Source: Bin87 sp965261195 (GTDB taxonomy: Bacteria > Chloroflexota > Dehalococcoidia > Lucifugimonadales > UBA3495). From it: a DNA stretch of 64,000 nt. Within the stretch, counting starts at the first letter, position 1. Every line of letters begins with the position of its first letter. The stretch spans positions 1,116,001 to 1,180,000 of the forward strand of contig OZ253455.1 in assembly GCA_965261195.1 (NCBI GenBank), in the 5' to 3' direction. This document shows positions 42,309 to 51,351 of this stretch, piece after piece. The notes under the pieces are model-generated. The model did no database searches. It had not been told where the DNA came from and worked only from the letters and a program-made list of their open reading frames with translations. The position numbers and the translations under genes were made by a program.

Positions 42309-42650
42309 TTACCCAGCCAGTCGGGCCAAGGACAAAACGATCGCCACGGACATTCCGGCAAATCCCAGCAAGACTGCGCCAATCAGTCCCACGGCCCACT
42401 TGGCGATGCCGGTTTTGAAATCGGCCATAGCCACTTTGACGTTAGCCAGTTCGTTGCGAACTTCGGCAAGTTGGCCGGCTAGTGCAGCCAACTTGCCGTT
42501 CATTTCGTTTCTGATCTCTTGCAGGTCGGCTTTGGTTGCTAGCTGGCCGGTTATGAGGTGGGCGATTTCCTCGGCGAAAGCCTCGGCTTGCTCCTGGGGG
42601 ATGCCAACATCCCGTAAGCGACGCTGCATACGCAATATATCCAATGTCAT
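42309..42650 (-). CDS. Coiled-coil protein with C-terminal membrane anchor (DUF1640-like)
   Basis: The protein has 113 residues. An N-terminal helix (LRDVGIPQEQAEAFAEEI) leads into a heptad coiled coil (ATKADLQEIRNEMNGKL through VRNELANVKVAMADFK), then one hydrophobic helix (AVGLIGAVLLGFAGM, then SVAIVL). This is the layout of DUF1640 proteins, which form trimeric membrane-anchored rods. Function is unknown. Confidence 0.7.
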   Translation of the reverse strand: MTLDILRMQRRLRDVGIPQEQAEAFAEEIAHLITGQLATKADLQEIRNEMNGKLAALAGQLAEVRNELANVKVAMADFKTGIAKWAVGLIGAVLLGFAGMSVAIVLSLARLAG

Positions 42651-42746
42651 AACGGTGTCTTCCTCCTAATTGTCGCGAAAAGGATTGTTGACAACCCCCT
42701 ACGTCGCCAGCAGGCAGATGCAGCCGGCGCGCCGATTTGGTGATGG

Positions 42747-43171
42747 CTAATCAAAGCCGGCGAACCGGGTGGTTTCGGATAAGAGATTGCACTCATAATC
42801 CCAAACCGTTTGCACCTCGGTGATGCTCTCCGTTCCAAACGCATTCTTGCGCGAAACCGGGTAGTAGTAGGTCTTGGGGAAGGATTCCGACGTCGCGGCG
42901 TATTCTGAAATCCACCCAAAGCGAGCATCAGTGTCATTCCACACGTCGAGATCACCGTATGCCAAGTGGTTTATGCCAAAGACGAAGCCTGCACTGCCGC
43001 ATTTTGCTATTTCCCATTCGTCCATCGGGGTTGGAGTTTCATCCGCAGAATCGTCGACTGTCGCCAGGCAAACGCCGCAAGTGATTGCGAAAATTACAAA
43101 AAGCCCCAGTATGGCAAGGCAACCCCACTTTGCGTGGCTACCCCGTTCGGCTGCCCTGCTTGCTCAGACAT
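42747..43171 (-). pseudogene. Small membrane or lipoprotein-like gene with an apparent one-base frameshift
   Basis: The distal frame (42747-43025: DEWEIAKCGSAGFVF to NLLSETTRFAGFD) extends upstream without a start codon through a hydrophobic stretch GCLAILGLFVIFAITCGVCL. A proper start, ATG 43171 (MSEQAGQPNG), lies in another frame. Adding one G to the four-base G run at 43141-43144 would join them as MSEQAGQPNGGSHAKWG, then the hydrophobic helix. The product would be a 142-residue single-span or lipid-anchored protein of unknown role. It is either a true frameshift or an assembly error. Confidence 0.55.
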
Positions 43172-43204
43172 TCTTCCTAGTCATCTTGCCTGACGATTAG
43201 CGAA

Positions 43205-44875
43205 CTACGGCCCCCAGGGAGGTTCCGCCGCCACGTCGCCATCGCTAACGATGTCCACCACCGCCGGACGGTTGGCGCTTACGGCCTGATCCAGGGCCGA
43301 GTTGATCTGGTTGGGATCGGTTACACGGATGCCGAGCGCGCCCATGGATTCGGCAATCTGGGCAAAGTTGGTGTCGGTGAACCGCCACAACTCGTCGGGA
43401 TTGCCCTCACGCCCCACGTAGGCCGCTTCGTCGCCCCGGCGATCCTGATTCAGGCCGCCGTTGTTGTGGACGACGATGACCGCATTGATGCCGTAGCGCA
43501 CCGCGGTTTCCAACTCGCCGATGTGGTACCACATCCCGCCGTCGCCGGTCCAGCAGACCACCGGCCGGTCGGGTACGCCACACTTGGCGCCCAGCGCAGC
43601 GGGCAAGCCCCAACCCAGCGAGCCGGCGGCGCGCAGGTACGACTGGCCCGGATGTTGCATTTCAACCATGCTGCCGGTCCAGATGCCGGCGTGGCCCGTG
43701 TCAGCCAGCAGCACTGCATCGGAAGGCAGGAAGTTGGTCAGTTCCTGGCAAAGCCGCTCCGGGCGAATCGGAACCGCGTCCGAGTTGAGCAGGGGTTCGT
43801 TTTCGTTCCGCCAATTCTGGACGTGCTCTTGCGCTTGTCCTACCCAACCGGCGTTCCCGCCGGTCGGTTCCAGCACGTCGATGAGCCGTTGCAGCGTCCG
43901 CTGGGCGTCGCCCTGCAAGCCGTAGGTTCCTGGATATGACCTGCCCAGTTCAGTGCCGTCAATGTCAATCTGAATGACGGGTGTGCCGACCGCCGGGATA
44001 CGCCAGTCCAGCGTTACCTGGCTGCCGGTGTGGCTGCCAATGAAGAGCACCAGATCGGCTTCGGAAACCACCCGGTTCGCCGACCACCTGGAATAGCTGC
44101 CCACCACGCCCACTGAAAGCGGATGATTCTCCGGTATGCAGCCTTTGGCATTGAGGGCGGTGGCTACCGGAATGTTCATCATCTCGGCCAGTCGCACCAC
44201 CTCCGCCTCGGCCCCCGACGCGGTGACGCCGCCACCGGCGACAATCACCGGGCGTTGGGCCTGGGACAGCAGCCGGGCGGCCTCGCGGACGCGCTCCGGC
44301 TCCGGTTCGGGGCGGAACGCCGGGCGTGAGGTGAAGGAGTCTTCAACCACCACCTCCATGTCTGCCTCGCCGTCCGTAATGACATCACCGGAGATGCCGG
44401 AGAAATCTAGATGTGCCGGCAGCGTCTGGCCGCTGGTTACTTCGCGGAACGCCTGACGCAGCAGATGGGGCAACTGCTCCACCGATTCAACCTCGGCGCT
44501 GTACTTGGTAACCGACGCGAAGGGTCGCGAATGCTCGATCTCCTGATAGGAGTTACGATGCCGGTGCATCGGCGGGCGGTGCCCCGTAATGGCAATGACC
44601 GGGGACACGCCCAGGTAGGCATCCTGCAAACCGGCGGCAAGGTTGGCGGCGCCCACCGATTGCGCGAAACAGAGACCCGGTTTGCCGGTAACCCGGGCGT
44701 AGGCATCGGCCATGTAAGCGGCCGACTTCTCGCCATGACTGATGATGCGCTTGATGCCCACATCTTCCATTTCCATCAACGCCCTGCGGATGATGGCTGG
44801 AACGAAGAAAACGTGGGTGACACCGTATTCCCGGAGGGTTTCGGCGAGGAAACGCGCTCCCGTCATCCTTGGCAT
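43205..44875 (-). CDS. TPP-dependent enzyme of the acetolactate synthase/benzoylformate decarboxylase family
   Basis: The start is ATG 44875, 7 bases after GGAGG, giving 556 residues. N-terminal TPP domain: GVTHVFFVPAIIRRALMEME, the conserved Glu region ISHGEKSAAYMADAYARV, GKPGLCFAQSVGAANLAAG. C-terminal TPP-binding motif: CWTGDGGMWYHIGELETAV, then VVHNNGG, with 28-30 residues between GDG and NN. It is not ilvB-like enough to be called AHAS. It is followed on the same strand by intergenic sequence; the CMD gene precedes it. Confidence 0.88.
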   Translation of the reverse strand: MPRMTGARFLAETLREYGVTHVFFVPAIIRRALMEMEDVGIKRIISHGEKSAAYMADAYARVTGKPGLCFAQSVGAANLAAGLQDAYLGVSPVIAITGHRPPMHRHRNSYQEIEHSRPFASVTKYSAEVESVEQLPHLLRQAFREVTSGQTLPAHLDFSGISGDVITDGEADMEVVVEDSFTSRPAFRPEPEPERVREAARLLSQAQRPVIVAGGGVTASGAEAEVVRLAEMMNIPVATALNAKGCIPENHPLSVGVVGSYSRWSANRVVSEADLVLFIGSHTGSQVTLDWRIPAVGTPVIQIDIDGTELGRSYPGTYGLQGDAQRTLQRLIDVLEPTGGNAGWVGQAQEHVQNWRNENEPLLNSDAVPIRPERLCQELTNFLPSDAVLLADTGHAGIWTGSMVEMQHPGQSYLRAAGSLGWGLPAALGAKCGVPDRPVVCWTGDGGMWYHIGELETAVRYGINAVIVVHNNGGLNQDRRGDEAAYVGREGNPDELWRFTDTNFAQIAESMGALGIRVTDPNQINSALDQAVSANRPAVVDIVSDGDVAAEPPWGP

Positions 44876-44898
44876 CGGTTGGCCTCCTGATTGAAACC

Positions 44899-44921
44899 GG
44901 CCGGGCGATTGCCGCCCGGCC
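44899..44921 (-). terminator. GC-rich hairpin between CMD and TPP-enzyme genes
   Basis: GGCCGGGCG and CGCCCGGCC form a perfect 9-bp stem around ATTGC. It lies between the CMD stop (44958) and the TPP-enzyme ribosome site on the minus strand. The trailing sequence GGTTTCAATC has only a short T run. It may be a weak terminator or an attenuator within one operon. Confidence 0.45.
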
Positions 44922-44957
44922 AGCAGTGTGAGCGAAGGGAATTGTGCGGTTCGGCGG

Positions 44958-45278
44958 TTAGACGCCGCGCTCGTCGAACACCTCTTTGGCAACGCGAACG
45001 GCGTTGGCAGCCACCGGCCAGCCAGCGTAAAAGGCCATGTGCGCAATGACTTCCGAAATTTCCGAACGGGTAACGCCGTTGTCCAGGGCGCGCCCAATGT
45101 GTCCCCGCAGCTGGTCGGTGCGGTAGAGAGCGGTCAGCGTGGCCACGGTGATGAGGCTGCGGTCGCGCTTCGATAGTTCGGGGCGTTCCCAAACGTCGCC
45201 AAACAAAACGTCGGCGGACAGTTCGGCCAGTTTGGGAGAAACTTCCTGCATTACGGTTCGGGCGGCTGGCTGCGTCAT
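44958..45278 (-). CDS. Carboxymuconolactone decarboxylase (CMD/AhpD-like) family protein
   Basis: The protein has 106 residues, one CMD module. VWERPELSKRDRSLITVATL, LRGHIGRALDNGVTRSEISE and HMAFYAGWPVAANAVRVAKE are the standard positions, with the conserved His in IAHMAFY. It lacks the CxxC of AhpD, so it is more like the gamma-carboxymuconolactone decarboxylase branch. It precedes the TPP-enzyme gene on the same strand with a hairpin in between. Confidence 0.87.
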   Translation of the reverse strand: MTQPAARTVMQEVSPKLAELSADVLFGDVWERPELSKRDRSLITVATLTALYRTDQLRGHIGRALDNGVTRSEISEVIAHMAFYAGWPVAANAVRVAKEVFDERGV

Positions 45279-45392
45279 GATTGCTCCTTGTGTGATCTTG
45301 GCAAAGTCGGTTGGTTTAGAGTCGGTAGGTTAGAGATCTGGCATGGCTTAGTTTCAGGCGCAGTATATTACGGAACCGTCGGCGATGCCAGC

Positions 45393-45426
45393 AAAACGGC
45401 CCCTCGCGAAACCGCCAGAGGGGCCG
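45393..45426 (-). terminator. Rho-independent terminator after the DUF35 gene
   Basis: On the minus strand CGGCCCCTC and GAGGGGCCG form a perfect 9-bp stem (12-base loop) followed by GTTTTG. It starts 30 bases after the stop of the DUF35 gene. Confidence 0.7.
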
Positions 45427-45455
45427 AAGCAGCGCCAAGTTTCCGGGAACAATGG

Positions 45456-45896
45456 TCAGACGGGTCTGAACATGGGCAGGCTGATGTTATCGTCCAGCGC
45501 TTCAAATTCAACGGCCACTGCCATTCCACACTGCACGGCAGCGGGGCGGATTTCGCCTTCCTGGAACTCGATGCCAACCAGATGGGTGGGGATTCGGGCG
45601 CCCTCTGCCAACTCCACGACGGCGGTGATGAACGGTACTTTGTCGCGGAAGGCGGGCGTTGGGGCGCGATGCACGATGGCAAAGGTGAGCAACGTGCCGC
45701 GACCGCTGCTCTGGATCCACTCAGTATCACGGGAGAAGCAATCCGGGAAAGGGCAAATGTCTCGCGGGTAGAAATAGGCCCGGTTGCAGGTGGTGCAGCG
45801 GCGGAGCCAAAGCTCGCCTGCTTTGCACTTTTCCCAATAGAAATCAGACTCCGGCTGCGGCGCCGGCGGCGTGATGGCGGGGGCTGGCTGGGTCAT
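45456..45896 (-). CDS. DUF35/OB-fold zinc-ribbon protein (ChsH2-like)
   Basis: The protein has 146 residues. A rubredoxin-like zinc ribbon (LRRCTTCNRAYFYPRDICPF, then PDC) is followed by an OB fold (GRGTLLTFAIVHRAP ... FITAVVELAEGARIPTHLVG). DUF35 proteins work as partners of thiolases in acyl-CoA chemistry, or as small subunits of MaoC-like hydratases. No thiolase gene lies beside it here, so its partner must be elsewhere. Confidence 0.85.
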   Translation of the reverse strand: MTQPAPAITPPAPQPESDFYWEKCKAGELWLRRCTTCNRAYFYPRDICPFPDCFSRDTEWIQSSGRGTLLTFAIVHRAPTPAFRDKVPFITAVVELAEGARIPTHLVGIEFQEGEIRPAAVQCGMAVAVEFEALDDNISLPMFRPV

Positions 45897-46096
45897 CTCA
45901 GTAGTCTCCCGTGGCAGTATGGGTTAGTTATTTGCAGTGTAAGGATAGCGATAGAATCAGCGGGGCGCAACCGTTGGGCAGTGGGGGAATTTTGGCATGG
46001 ATGTACAGGATTTGCAGGATGGGTTATCGTTTCGGATAGGTTGGGACGGGTTTTCTGGCGGGTGCCGAGGAGTATGGGCGTATGAAATATGGGCGT

Positions 46097-47023
46097 ATGA
46101 AAGTGGGAGTTATGGGCGCCGGCAGCATTGGCGGTTATTTCGGCGGGATGCTGGCGCGCGGGGGACACGACGTTACGCTGATCGCGCGCGGCGAGCACTT
46201 GGCCGCCATCCGCAGCAACGGCCTCAGTATGCAAACCGAGGCCGGCGATTTCGTGGTGCGCTGCCAAGCCACCGACCGCCCCGCGGAAGTGGGCCCGGTT
46301 GACCTGGCGTTGCTGACCACCAAAACCTACCACAACGTGGCGGCGGTGCCCGCCATGGCGCCGATGATCGGGCCTGACACCGCCGTGCTCTCATTGCAAA
46401 ACGGCATTGATTCGTACCGGCCCGTGGTTGACCGGTTCCCTGACGCCATCGTGCTGCCCGGCGCGGCCTACATCGAGGCCGGCCGACTTGGGCCGGGAGC
46501 CGTCCGTCAGGGGGGAGCGGTGGTGCGAATCGTTGCCGGCGGTGTGCGGAACAGTCCTGCCGCCCACGGTCAACGCGCCGCCGCAATCTGCGCGGCGTTG
46601 CGCGATGCGGGCGTGCCAGCGGATGCCTCCGACGACATCGCGGTAACTCTGTGGACCAAGTTTCTGTTCATCGCGACCATGGCCGGAGTCACTTCGTTGG
46701 CACGCGAGTTTGTGCACGATTTGTTCCCCCTACCCGAATGGCGCAAAATCTTCAGCGGGTGTATGCGCGAGATCGAGGCGGCCGGCCGCGCTTCGGGCGT
46801 GGACCTGGCGCCCGACGTGGTGGAGAGCACGCTGGCCTACATGGAATCGGCCCAAAGCGCGATGCGGGCGTCCATGCACGATGACCTGATGTCGGGCCGG
46901 CCGCTGGAACTGGAAGCCCTGAACGGGGCGGTGGTGCGCGCCGGCGAAGCGTCCGGCTCCCCAACACCCATCAACGATGTTATTTACGCCGCGCTGAAAC
47001 CCTATGCCGCCGGGAGGGTCTAG
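46097..47023 (+). CDS. Ketopantoate reductase (ApbA/PanE)-family protein
   Basis: The start is ATG 46097 (MKVGVMGAGSIGGYFGGML), giving 308 residues. It has the N-terminal NADPH Rossmann fold, VDLALLTTKTYHNVAAVP and the C-terminal helical domain with LWTKFLFIATMAGVTSLARE and DDLMSGRPLELEALNGAVV, including the catalytic Lys (TKFL) and the Glu/Asn region of PanE. It may make pantoate or reduce another 2-oxo acid. Its stop shares CTAG with the convergent broken FAD-oxidase gene. Confidence 0.87.
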   Translation: MKVGVMGAGSIGGYFGGMLARGGHDVTLIARGEHLAAIRSNGLSMQTEAGDFVVRCQATDRPAEVGPVDLALLTTKTYHNVAAVPAMAPMIGPDTAVLSLQNGIDSYRPVVDRFPDAIVLPGAAYIEAGRLGPGAVRQGGAVVRIVAGGVRNSPAAHGQRAAAICAALRDAGVPADASDDIAVTLWTKFLFIATMAGVTSLAREFVHDLFPLPEWRKIFSGCMREIEAAGRASGVDLAPDVVESTLAYMESAQSAMRASMHDDLMSGRPLELEALNGAVVRAGEASGSPTPINDVIYAALKPYAAGRV

Positions 47024-48146
47024 CCGTCGGTTCCGGCGAACCGTCCCGGCGAGCAGGGCGCAATGTCCCAGTCGGTGGCGTCGGCGACGATAAGGTCGGC
47101 GATGGCGGAACCGATACCCGGCGCCAGCAACAACCCACTACGGCCCGTACCCGTGGCCAGGTAAACATTGGTCAGGTTGGGCGCCCGCCCGACGATGGGC
47201 AGCCCGTCGGAGGTCAGGGGACGCAGGCAGGAGGTGTGGCCCTCAATGCCAGCGTCCGCCAAAGCCGGTATCACCCGGCGCAGGCTGATTAAAATATCAT
47301 CGCGGCCGGCAGCGGTGGGGTTGTCGTCAAACCCCACATCTTCCTCGGTGCTGCCGGCCCACAGCAGGCCGTCGCCTTTGGTAATGGCATAGTAATCGCG
47401 CCACCCGAGGTACGTGGACAGCGCCGGGCCACTCGTCTGCAGTCGCACAATCTGACCCTTGAGCGGACGGATGGGCACGTTCGCGCCCAGCCAGTCTGCG
47501 GCATCACCCGACCACGGCCCGGCGGCGATGACCACGGCCCCGCAAGGGACGGACTCCCCCCCTCCAATAAAACGGCGACTGCTTCGTTTCCAGCTACGCT
47601 GACCCCGGCGGCGTTCCCGTGACGCACCGTCGCCCCCAGTCCCTCGGCGGCCTGCGCCATTGCCAGCAGGTAGCGGTAGGCTTCAAGCACGCCCACGGAG
47701 CCGATGTACAGGGCGTCGTCGATGTCGGGCGCGATGCGGGGCTCGATTGAACGCAGCGCCGGGCCATCCAGCCATTTGACCGGCGCGCCCTGTTCCCGGA
47801 GCCAATCGTGGCGTTGCTGCAGGTTGCTCCGGTCGGCATCGTTCAGCGCCACCGATACCGCATCGGTCAACCGGTATCCGGTGTCAATGCCGGTTGACGC
47901 ATTCAACGCCGGATGCAGTTCATCGTGCAACTCCAGACAGCGACGGCCAAAATCGAATAGCGGGCCGGGAATGCCTCGACCCCATCAGGGGAGCAGTTCG
48001 CCAAAGGCAAACCCGGATGCGTGGCTTCCTATGGAGTCGCGCTCGATTATGACCGGACGCAGACCGCGCCTGTCCAGTTCATACGCCGTGGCGCAACCGA
48101 CGATACCGCCGCCGATGATAACAACGTCAGCCGGCGCAATAGCCAT
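47020..48146 (-). pseudogene. Broken glycine oxidase/DadA-like FAD oxidoreductase gene (TGA plus frameshift)
   Basis: ATG 48146 opens with DVVIIGGGIVGCATAYELDR (FAD site), but codon 54 is TGA at 47987-47985 (after FAFGELLP, before WGRGIPGPLFDFG). The same frame then continues to about 47545. A one-base shift in a run of seven G (47535-47541) is needed to rejoin VVIAAGPWSGDAADWLG through to VYLATGTGRSGLLLAPGIGS. The parent protein would be about 375 residues, a glycine/sarcosine oxidase-like DAO enzyme. Two independent lesions argue for decay or sequence error. The TGA is not at a redox site. Confidence 0.8.
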
Positions 48147-48182
48147 GAAAGGATGCCGGAGGCGACCGTCCGTGCGGTTGCC

Positions 48183-48989
48183 TTACAATTGGTACGCGGC
48201 GAACAGCTCGCGGGCGGCCAGTTTGTCGTCCAGCGAACCGAACGCCATCGTGTAGAACCCCGTATACCCAGCGGATTCCACGCGCCGGAACATCGCCTCA
48301 AAATCAATATTGCCCTGGCCGGGCGGCAGGTGAATCTCAACTTCGCCGGTGTTGTCCGCCAACCGCACTTCTCCGATGCGACTGACCCCAAAAGCGTCAA
48401 TGAAGCCGTCAACGCCCTCGGACACCAGGTTGGCATGATTCACCGTGAAGGCCCAACCGAAATGCGGGGAGGGGATCGCGTCGAAGAAATAGCGGCATTC
48501 GGCAACGTCGTGGCCCAGGTAGTGTACTTCGGCAGCGTCGGGTTCTCGGTTGAGGTTTTCGAAGAAAAGGGCAACGCCGTTGTTCTCGGCGTAATCGGTA
48601 GCGCGTAGCAGGCGTGCGCGGGCGGCGTCCATGCGGGCGTCGATGGCCGAACTGAAGTGCATTCCACCGTGTACCACCACGCCATGGGCGGTGATGCGGC
48701 GAGCCAGGTCGATGTTGCCCCGCAGGTAGGCATCGGCAGCGTCGCTCAGGTAGGGCGCAAATTCGGCGATGTTCACGGCCGAGGCGGTGTGGACGGTTAC
48801 CGTGATTTCGTTGCGGTCCATCAGCGTTCGGACCGCCCGCAGCCGGTCGTCGGACCAGTTGTCCAGCCGATTCGGCCCGGTGTCTGCTGAAAAGTCTAGG
48901 TAGTGGAATCCGTGCTCGGCGGCGGCTGCCAGCGAGTCTTCGAGACGAGTGGCGCCGCCGTCGTAACCAATTCGGTCGATGAGGCTCAT
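48183..48989 (-). CDS. Sugar phosphate isomerase/epimerase-like TIM-barrel protein
   Basis: The protein has 268 residues. The AP_endonuc_2/xylose-isomerase-like fold is shown by EHGFHYLDFSADTGPN, GVVVHGGMHFS, VALFFENLNREPDAAEVHYL, WAFTVNHANLVSEGVDG and IGEVRLADNTGEVEIHLPPG, with metal ligands Glu, Asp/His and His in the usual order. Substrate unknown. It begins 36 bases beyond the broken FAD-oxidase gene on the same strand, the two being plausibly co-transcribed originally. Confidence 0.85.
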   Translation of the reverse strand: MSLIDRIGYDGGATRLEDSLAAAAEHGFHYLDFSADTGPNRLDNWSDDRLRAVRTLMDRNEITVTVHTASAVNIAEFAPYLSDAADAYLRGNIDLARRITAHGVVVHGGMHFSSAIDARMDAARARLLRATDYAENNGVALFFENLNREPDAAEVHYLGHDVAECRYFFDAIPSPHFGWAFTVNHANLVSEGVDGFIDAFGVSRIGEVRLADNTGEVEIHLPPGQGNIDFEAMFRRVESAGYTGFYTMAFGSLDDKLAARELFAAYQL

Positions 48990-49004
48990 GCTGTCAGACC
49001 GGCA

Positions 49005-49718
49005 TCAGGCTGCTGCGCTCGCCGACAACTGGGCCGGTATCCACTGGCGCAGCAGATTGCCCAGCTCCACCCGACATTCGTCCAGGCGATGCTCGGCGTC
49101 ATCGTACAGCACCAGTTCCTTGGGTTCTTTGGCCCAATCGTGGATGGCCACCGCGCAGGAGAAGGGCAGGCGCGTGTCGGCTCGGCCATGCACCACCAGC
49201 AATGGCACCGGCGACAACAGGCCAGCGCCCTGGGCGCCGTAAGTTTGGGGCGACAGGGAAACCACACCTGCGATGTGGTCGCTGATGCTGGCTCCCGCTA
49301 TGACCACTGCGCCGCCGAAAGAATGGCCCACCACCACCGCCGGGCCGTATCCACCGGCGCGCAGATAGTTCACTCCGGCCAGCAAATCCAGGGCGCATTC
49401 CTGGATGTTGTTAGGATACCGGTAATCCATCCGCAACGACGTTATGCCGTTGCCCGTAAGTTCCTGGGCCAGTTCCGCGTACAGTCCGGAGGCGGGCCCA
49501 CCGAAGCCGCCACGCGCGCCACAGACAAAAATGACCGCTTGCGTAGAATCGGGCGCGGCGTGCTGGATGGCGGCGATGTCCCCACGAGTGGTTCGCAGCA
49601 CGATGCCATCGCCGGTGTCGCCTTCATGTGGCGGGCCAATGAGCACCTGCTCAATTCGCATCCCGATACGGGCGTCGGCTCCGGCAGTATCTTGGGCTGC
49701 GTTTGGATCGGTTGCCAT
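49005..49718 (-). CDS. Alpha/beta-hydrolase (Tex30/KANL3-like) protein
   Basis: The start is taken at ATG 49718, giving 237 residues; the longer frame runs through low-quality sequence and a repeat arm. It has the nucleophile elbow GHSFGGAVVIAG (GxSxGG), a catalytic Asp in VVHGRADTRLPF and a His in YDDAEHRLDECR. It belongs to the small dienelactone hydrolase/Tex30-like branch. It starts 16 bases after the sugar isomerase-like gene on the same strand. Confidence 0.83.
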   Translation of the reverse strand: MATDPNAAQDTAGADARIGMRIEQVLIGPPHEGDTGDGIVLRTTRGDIAAIQHAAPDSTQAVIFVCGARGGFGGPASGLYAELAQELTGNGITSLRMDYRYPNNIQECALDLLAGVNYLRAGGYGPAVVVGHSFGGAVVIAGASISDHIAGVVSLSPQTYGAQGAGLLSPVPLLVVHGRADTRLPFSCAVAIHDWAKEPKELVLYDDAEHRLDECRVELGNLLRQWIPAQLSASAAA

Positions 49719-49833
49719 CGTATGCCACGGCTCCGGGTTAGAGTATGCCACCAGGGAATCAGCGGTGGGATGATTGCCAATTTGCTGGTCAGCAATATAG
49801 TTGGATTGCTGGCGGCTGTCCATACTCGGGGGG

Positions 49834-49857
49834 CTGGATTCCCGCTTTCGAGAGAAT
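49834..49857. repeat. Single arm of the CCCGC(G)AAAGCGGG repeat
   Basis: CTGGATTCCCGCTTTCGAGA plus GAAT matches the arm of the foldback element at 12296-12391, with a few changes and no partner arm. It lies between the MFS stop and the alpha/beta-hydrolase start. Confidence 0.6.
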
Positions 49858-49918
49858 GACCGAGGTGAGGGAGATGGGATGGGATGGGGAGGAAGGGGAG
49901 GACGGCGCTGAGGTTGGT

Positions 49919-51286
49919 TTAGTCCGAATGTGACGGCGTTGCTTCGGCTTTGGTGTCCGCCGGATCCGGCTCGTCGTGTGCGGTGGATGGCGGACGGGCC
50001 AGGAAGTAGCACACGCCGGACCCCAACTGCAACAGGACGGCCACGATCAATACTGCGGCGTAGGTGCCGGTGCGGTCAAACGCCCAGCCCGCGGCCACCG
50101 GAGCCAGCAGCGAACCAACCCCAAAACTGACCGTCATTATGCCCACCAGCGAACCAAAGCTGCGCCGGCCGAAATACTCGCCCACGGCCAGCCAGCCCAA
50201 CGTGGCGATCCCCTCCGTGGCGGCGATGGAGAGCACAAACAGGGCGGCCGCTCCGTATCCCGACCAGCCCAGCAGCACCGCCGTGCCGACTGCCCCCACC
50301 GTCATCCCTCCAAACAGCAACCAGCGCGACGAAATTATGGTGGCCGCCAGACCCATCCCGAACCGCAGCGGTATGATGCCGAGGAAGGTGAGAGATAGGT
50401 AGTATGCGGCCTGGTCTGCCGGCACGCCCTTCCAAACCAACAACGAAATTTGGTTGATTACCAGGGCGTCTGCGCTGGCAATGCGCAGGGTGACTGCTAC
50501 GGTCAGCAGCCAGAATGAAGGCGTTGCCAATGCGCTCCGGATGGTAAAATCGGAAGGGTCATAAGTGGGTGTCCGGCGTTGCCCCCTGACTGGCCGTGAA
50601 GCCTCGTCCGGCGGCGGGTCGCCGTCGGGCAGCAACCCGATGTCCTCTGGCCGGCTGCGAATTACCAGCGTGGTTGCCAGCGTCAGCACGCACAGCATCA
50701 CTCCGGCCCACAGGATGGTGTTGCGCCATCCGATCAATCCCGCGATTTGCGACAGCGCCGGCACCATGACGTCGGCCCCGCCGGCGAACGCCGTGTTCAG
50801 GATGGTTATGGCCAGAGCCTTGCGGCGCACGAACCACTGGTTGATGACCGTCATCAGGTTGGGCACGATGCCGATGCCGCGCCCGATGGCCGCTACCACC
50901 GAGTAGGCCAGCGCCAGTTGCCAGTAGTCGTCGACGTATGCCACCGCGCCGAAACCGATGCAGCTGATCAATCCACCCAGCAACACCAACTGACGGCCGC
51001 CGTAGCGGTCGGCCAGCCAACCCGCCACCAGGGCTGCCACGTTGCCGATTGCCCAGGCCGCGCCCACTACAAAGGCGAATTGCGCCGAGCTGATGTCCAG
51101 CGCGTTGCGGATGGGTAGCGCGAATACCAGGAATCCCGGTATGACGGCGCCGAAGCCCAGGAATCCCATGCTTCCCGCCGCGGTCAGCACCCACCATCCG
51201 TAGAAGACGCGACCGTAAAAAATACCGCCCCCACCGCGAGGGGTAGAGGCGGAGCAGCATCCGTTGGGCGGTTGTGGTGGCGGCAC
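49919..51286 (-). CDS. MFS transporter (oxalate/formate-antiporter or monocarboxylate-like)
   Basis: The protein has 455 residues with a GTG start at 51286 and about 12 hydrophobic helices. It shows FYGWWVLTAAGSMGFLG, the OFA-family start, and the helix 2-3 loop GWLADRYGGRQLVLLGGL (MFS motif A). The second half repeats the pattern. Members carry small organic acids. A related MFS gene with the same FYGWW start is at 58633. Confidence 0.85.
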   Translation of the reverse strand: MPPPQPPNGCCSASTPRGGGGIFYGRVFYGWWVLTAAGSMGFLGFGAVIPGFLVFALPIRNALDISSAQFAFVVGAAWAIGNVAALVAGWLADRYGGRQLVLLGGLISCIGFGAVAYVDDYWQLALAYSVVAAIGRGIGIVPNLMTVINQWFVRRKALAITILNTAFAGGADVMVPALSQIAGLIGWRNTILWAGVMLCVLTLATTLVIRSRPEDIGLLPDGDPPPDEASRPVRGQRRTPTYDPSDFTIRSALATPSFWLLTVAVTLRIASADALVINQISLLVWKGVPADQAAYYLSLTFLGIIPLRFGMGLAATIISSRWLLFGGMTVGAVGTAVLLGWSGYGAAALFVLSIAATEGIATLGWLAVGEYFGRRSFGSLVGIMTVSFGVGSLLAPVAAGWAFDRTGTYAAVLIVAVLLQLGSGVCYFLARPPSTAHDEPDPADTKAEATPSHSD

Positions 51287-51351
51287 AGCGATTACGGGTC
51301 ACCAGGGATTTTATCCATTCGGATTGTATCCGTTCGGGAGGAAGCGAGCGG

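Noticed and set aside
44899..44921. The 9-bp GC hairpin before the TPP enzyme as a riboswitch
   Set aside because: It is a simple stem without the conserved THI-box or other riboswitch sequence, so it is listed only as a possible terminator or attenuator.
44876..45097. Extending the TPP enzyme start upstream to 45097
   Set aside because: The additional residues overlap the CMD gene in another frame, while ATG 44875 has a GGAGG site and starts exactly where the family starts.
47985..47987. In-frame TGA in the FAD-oxidase gene as another selenocysteine codon
   Set aside because: It lies after FAFGELLP in a loop with no redox role, homologous positions do not carry Cys as far as I know, I see no suitable hairpin after it, and the same gene has a second lesion.
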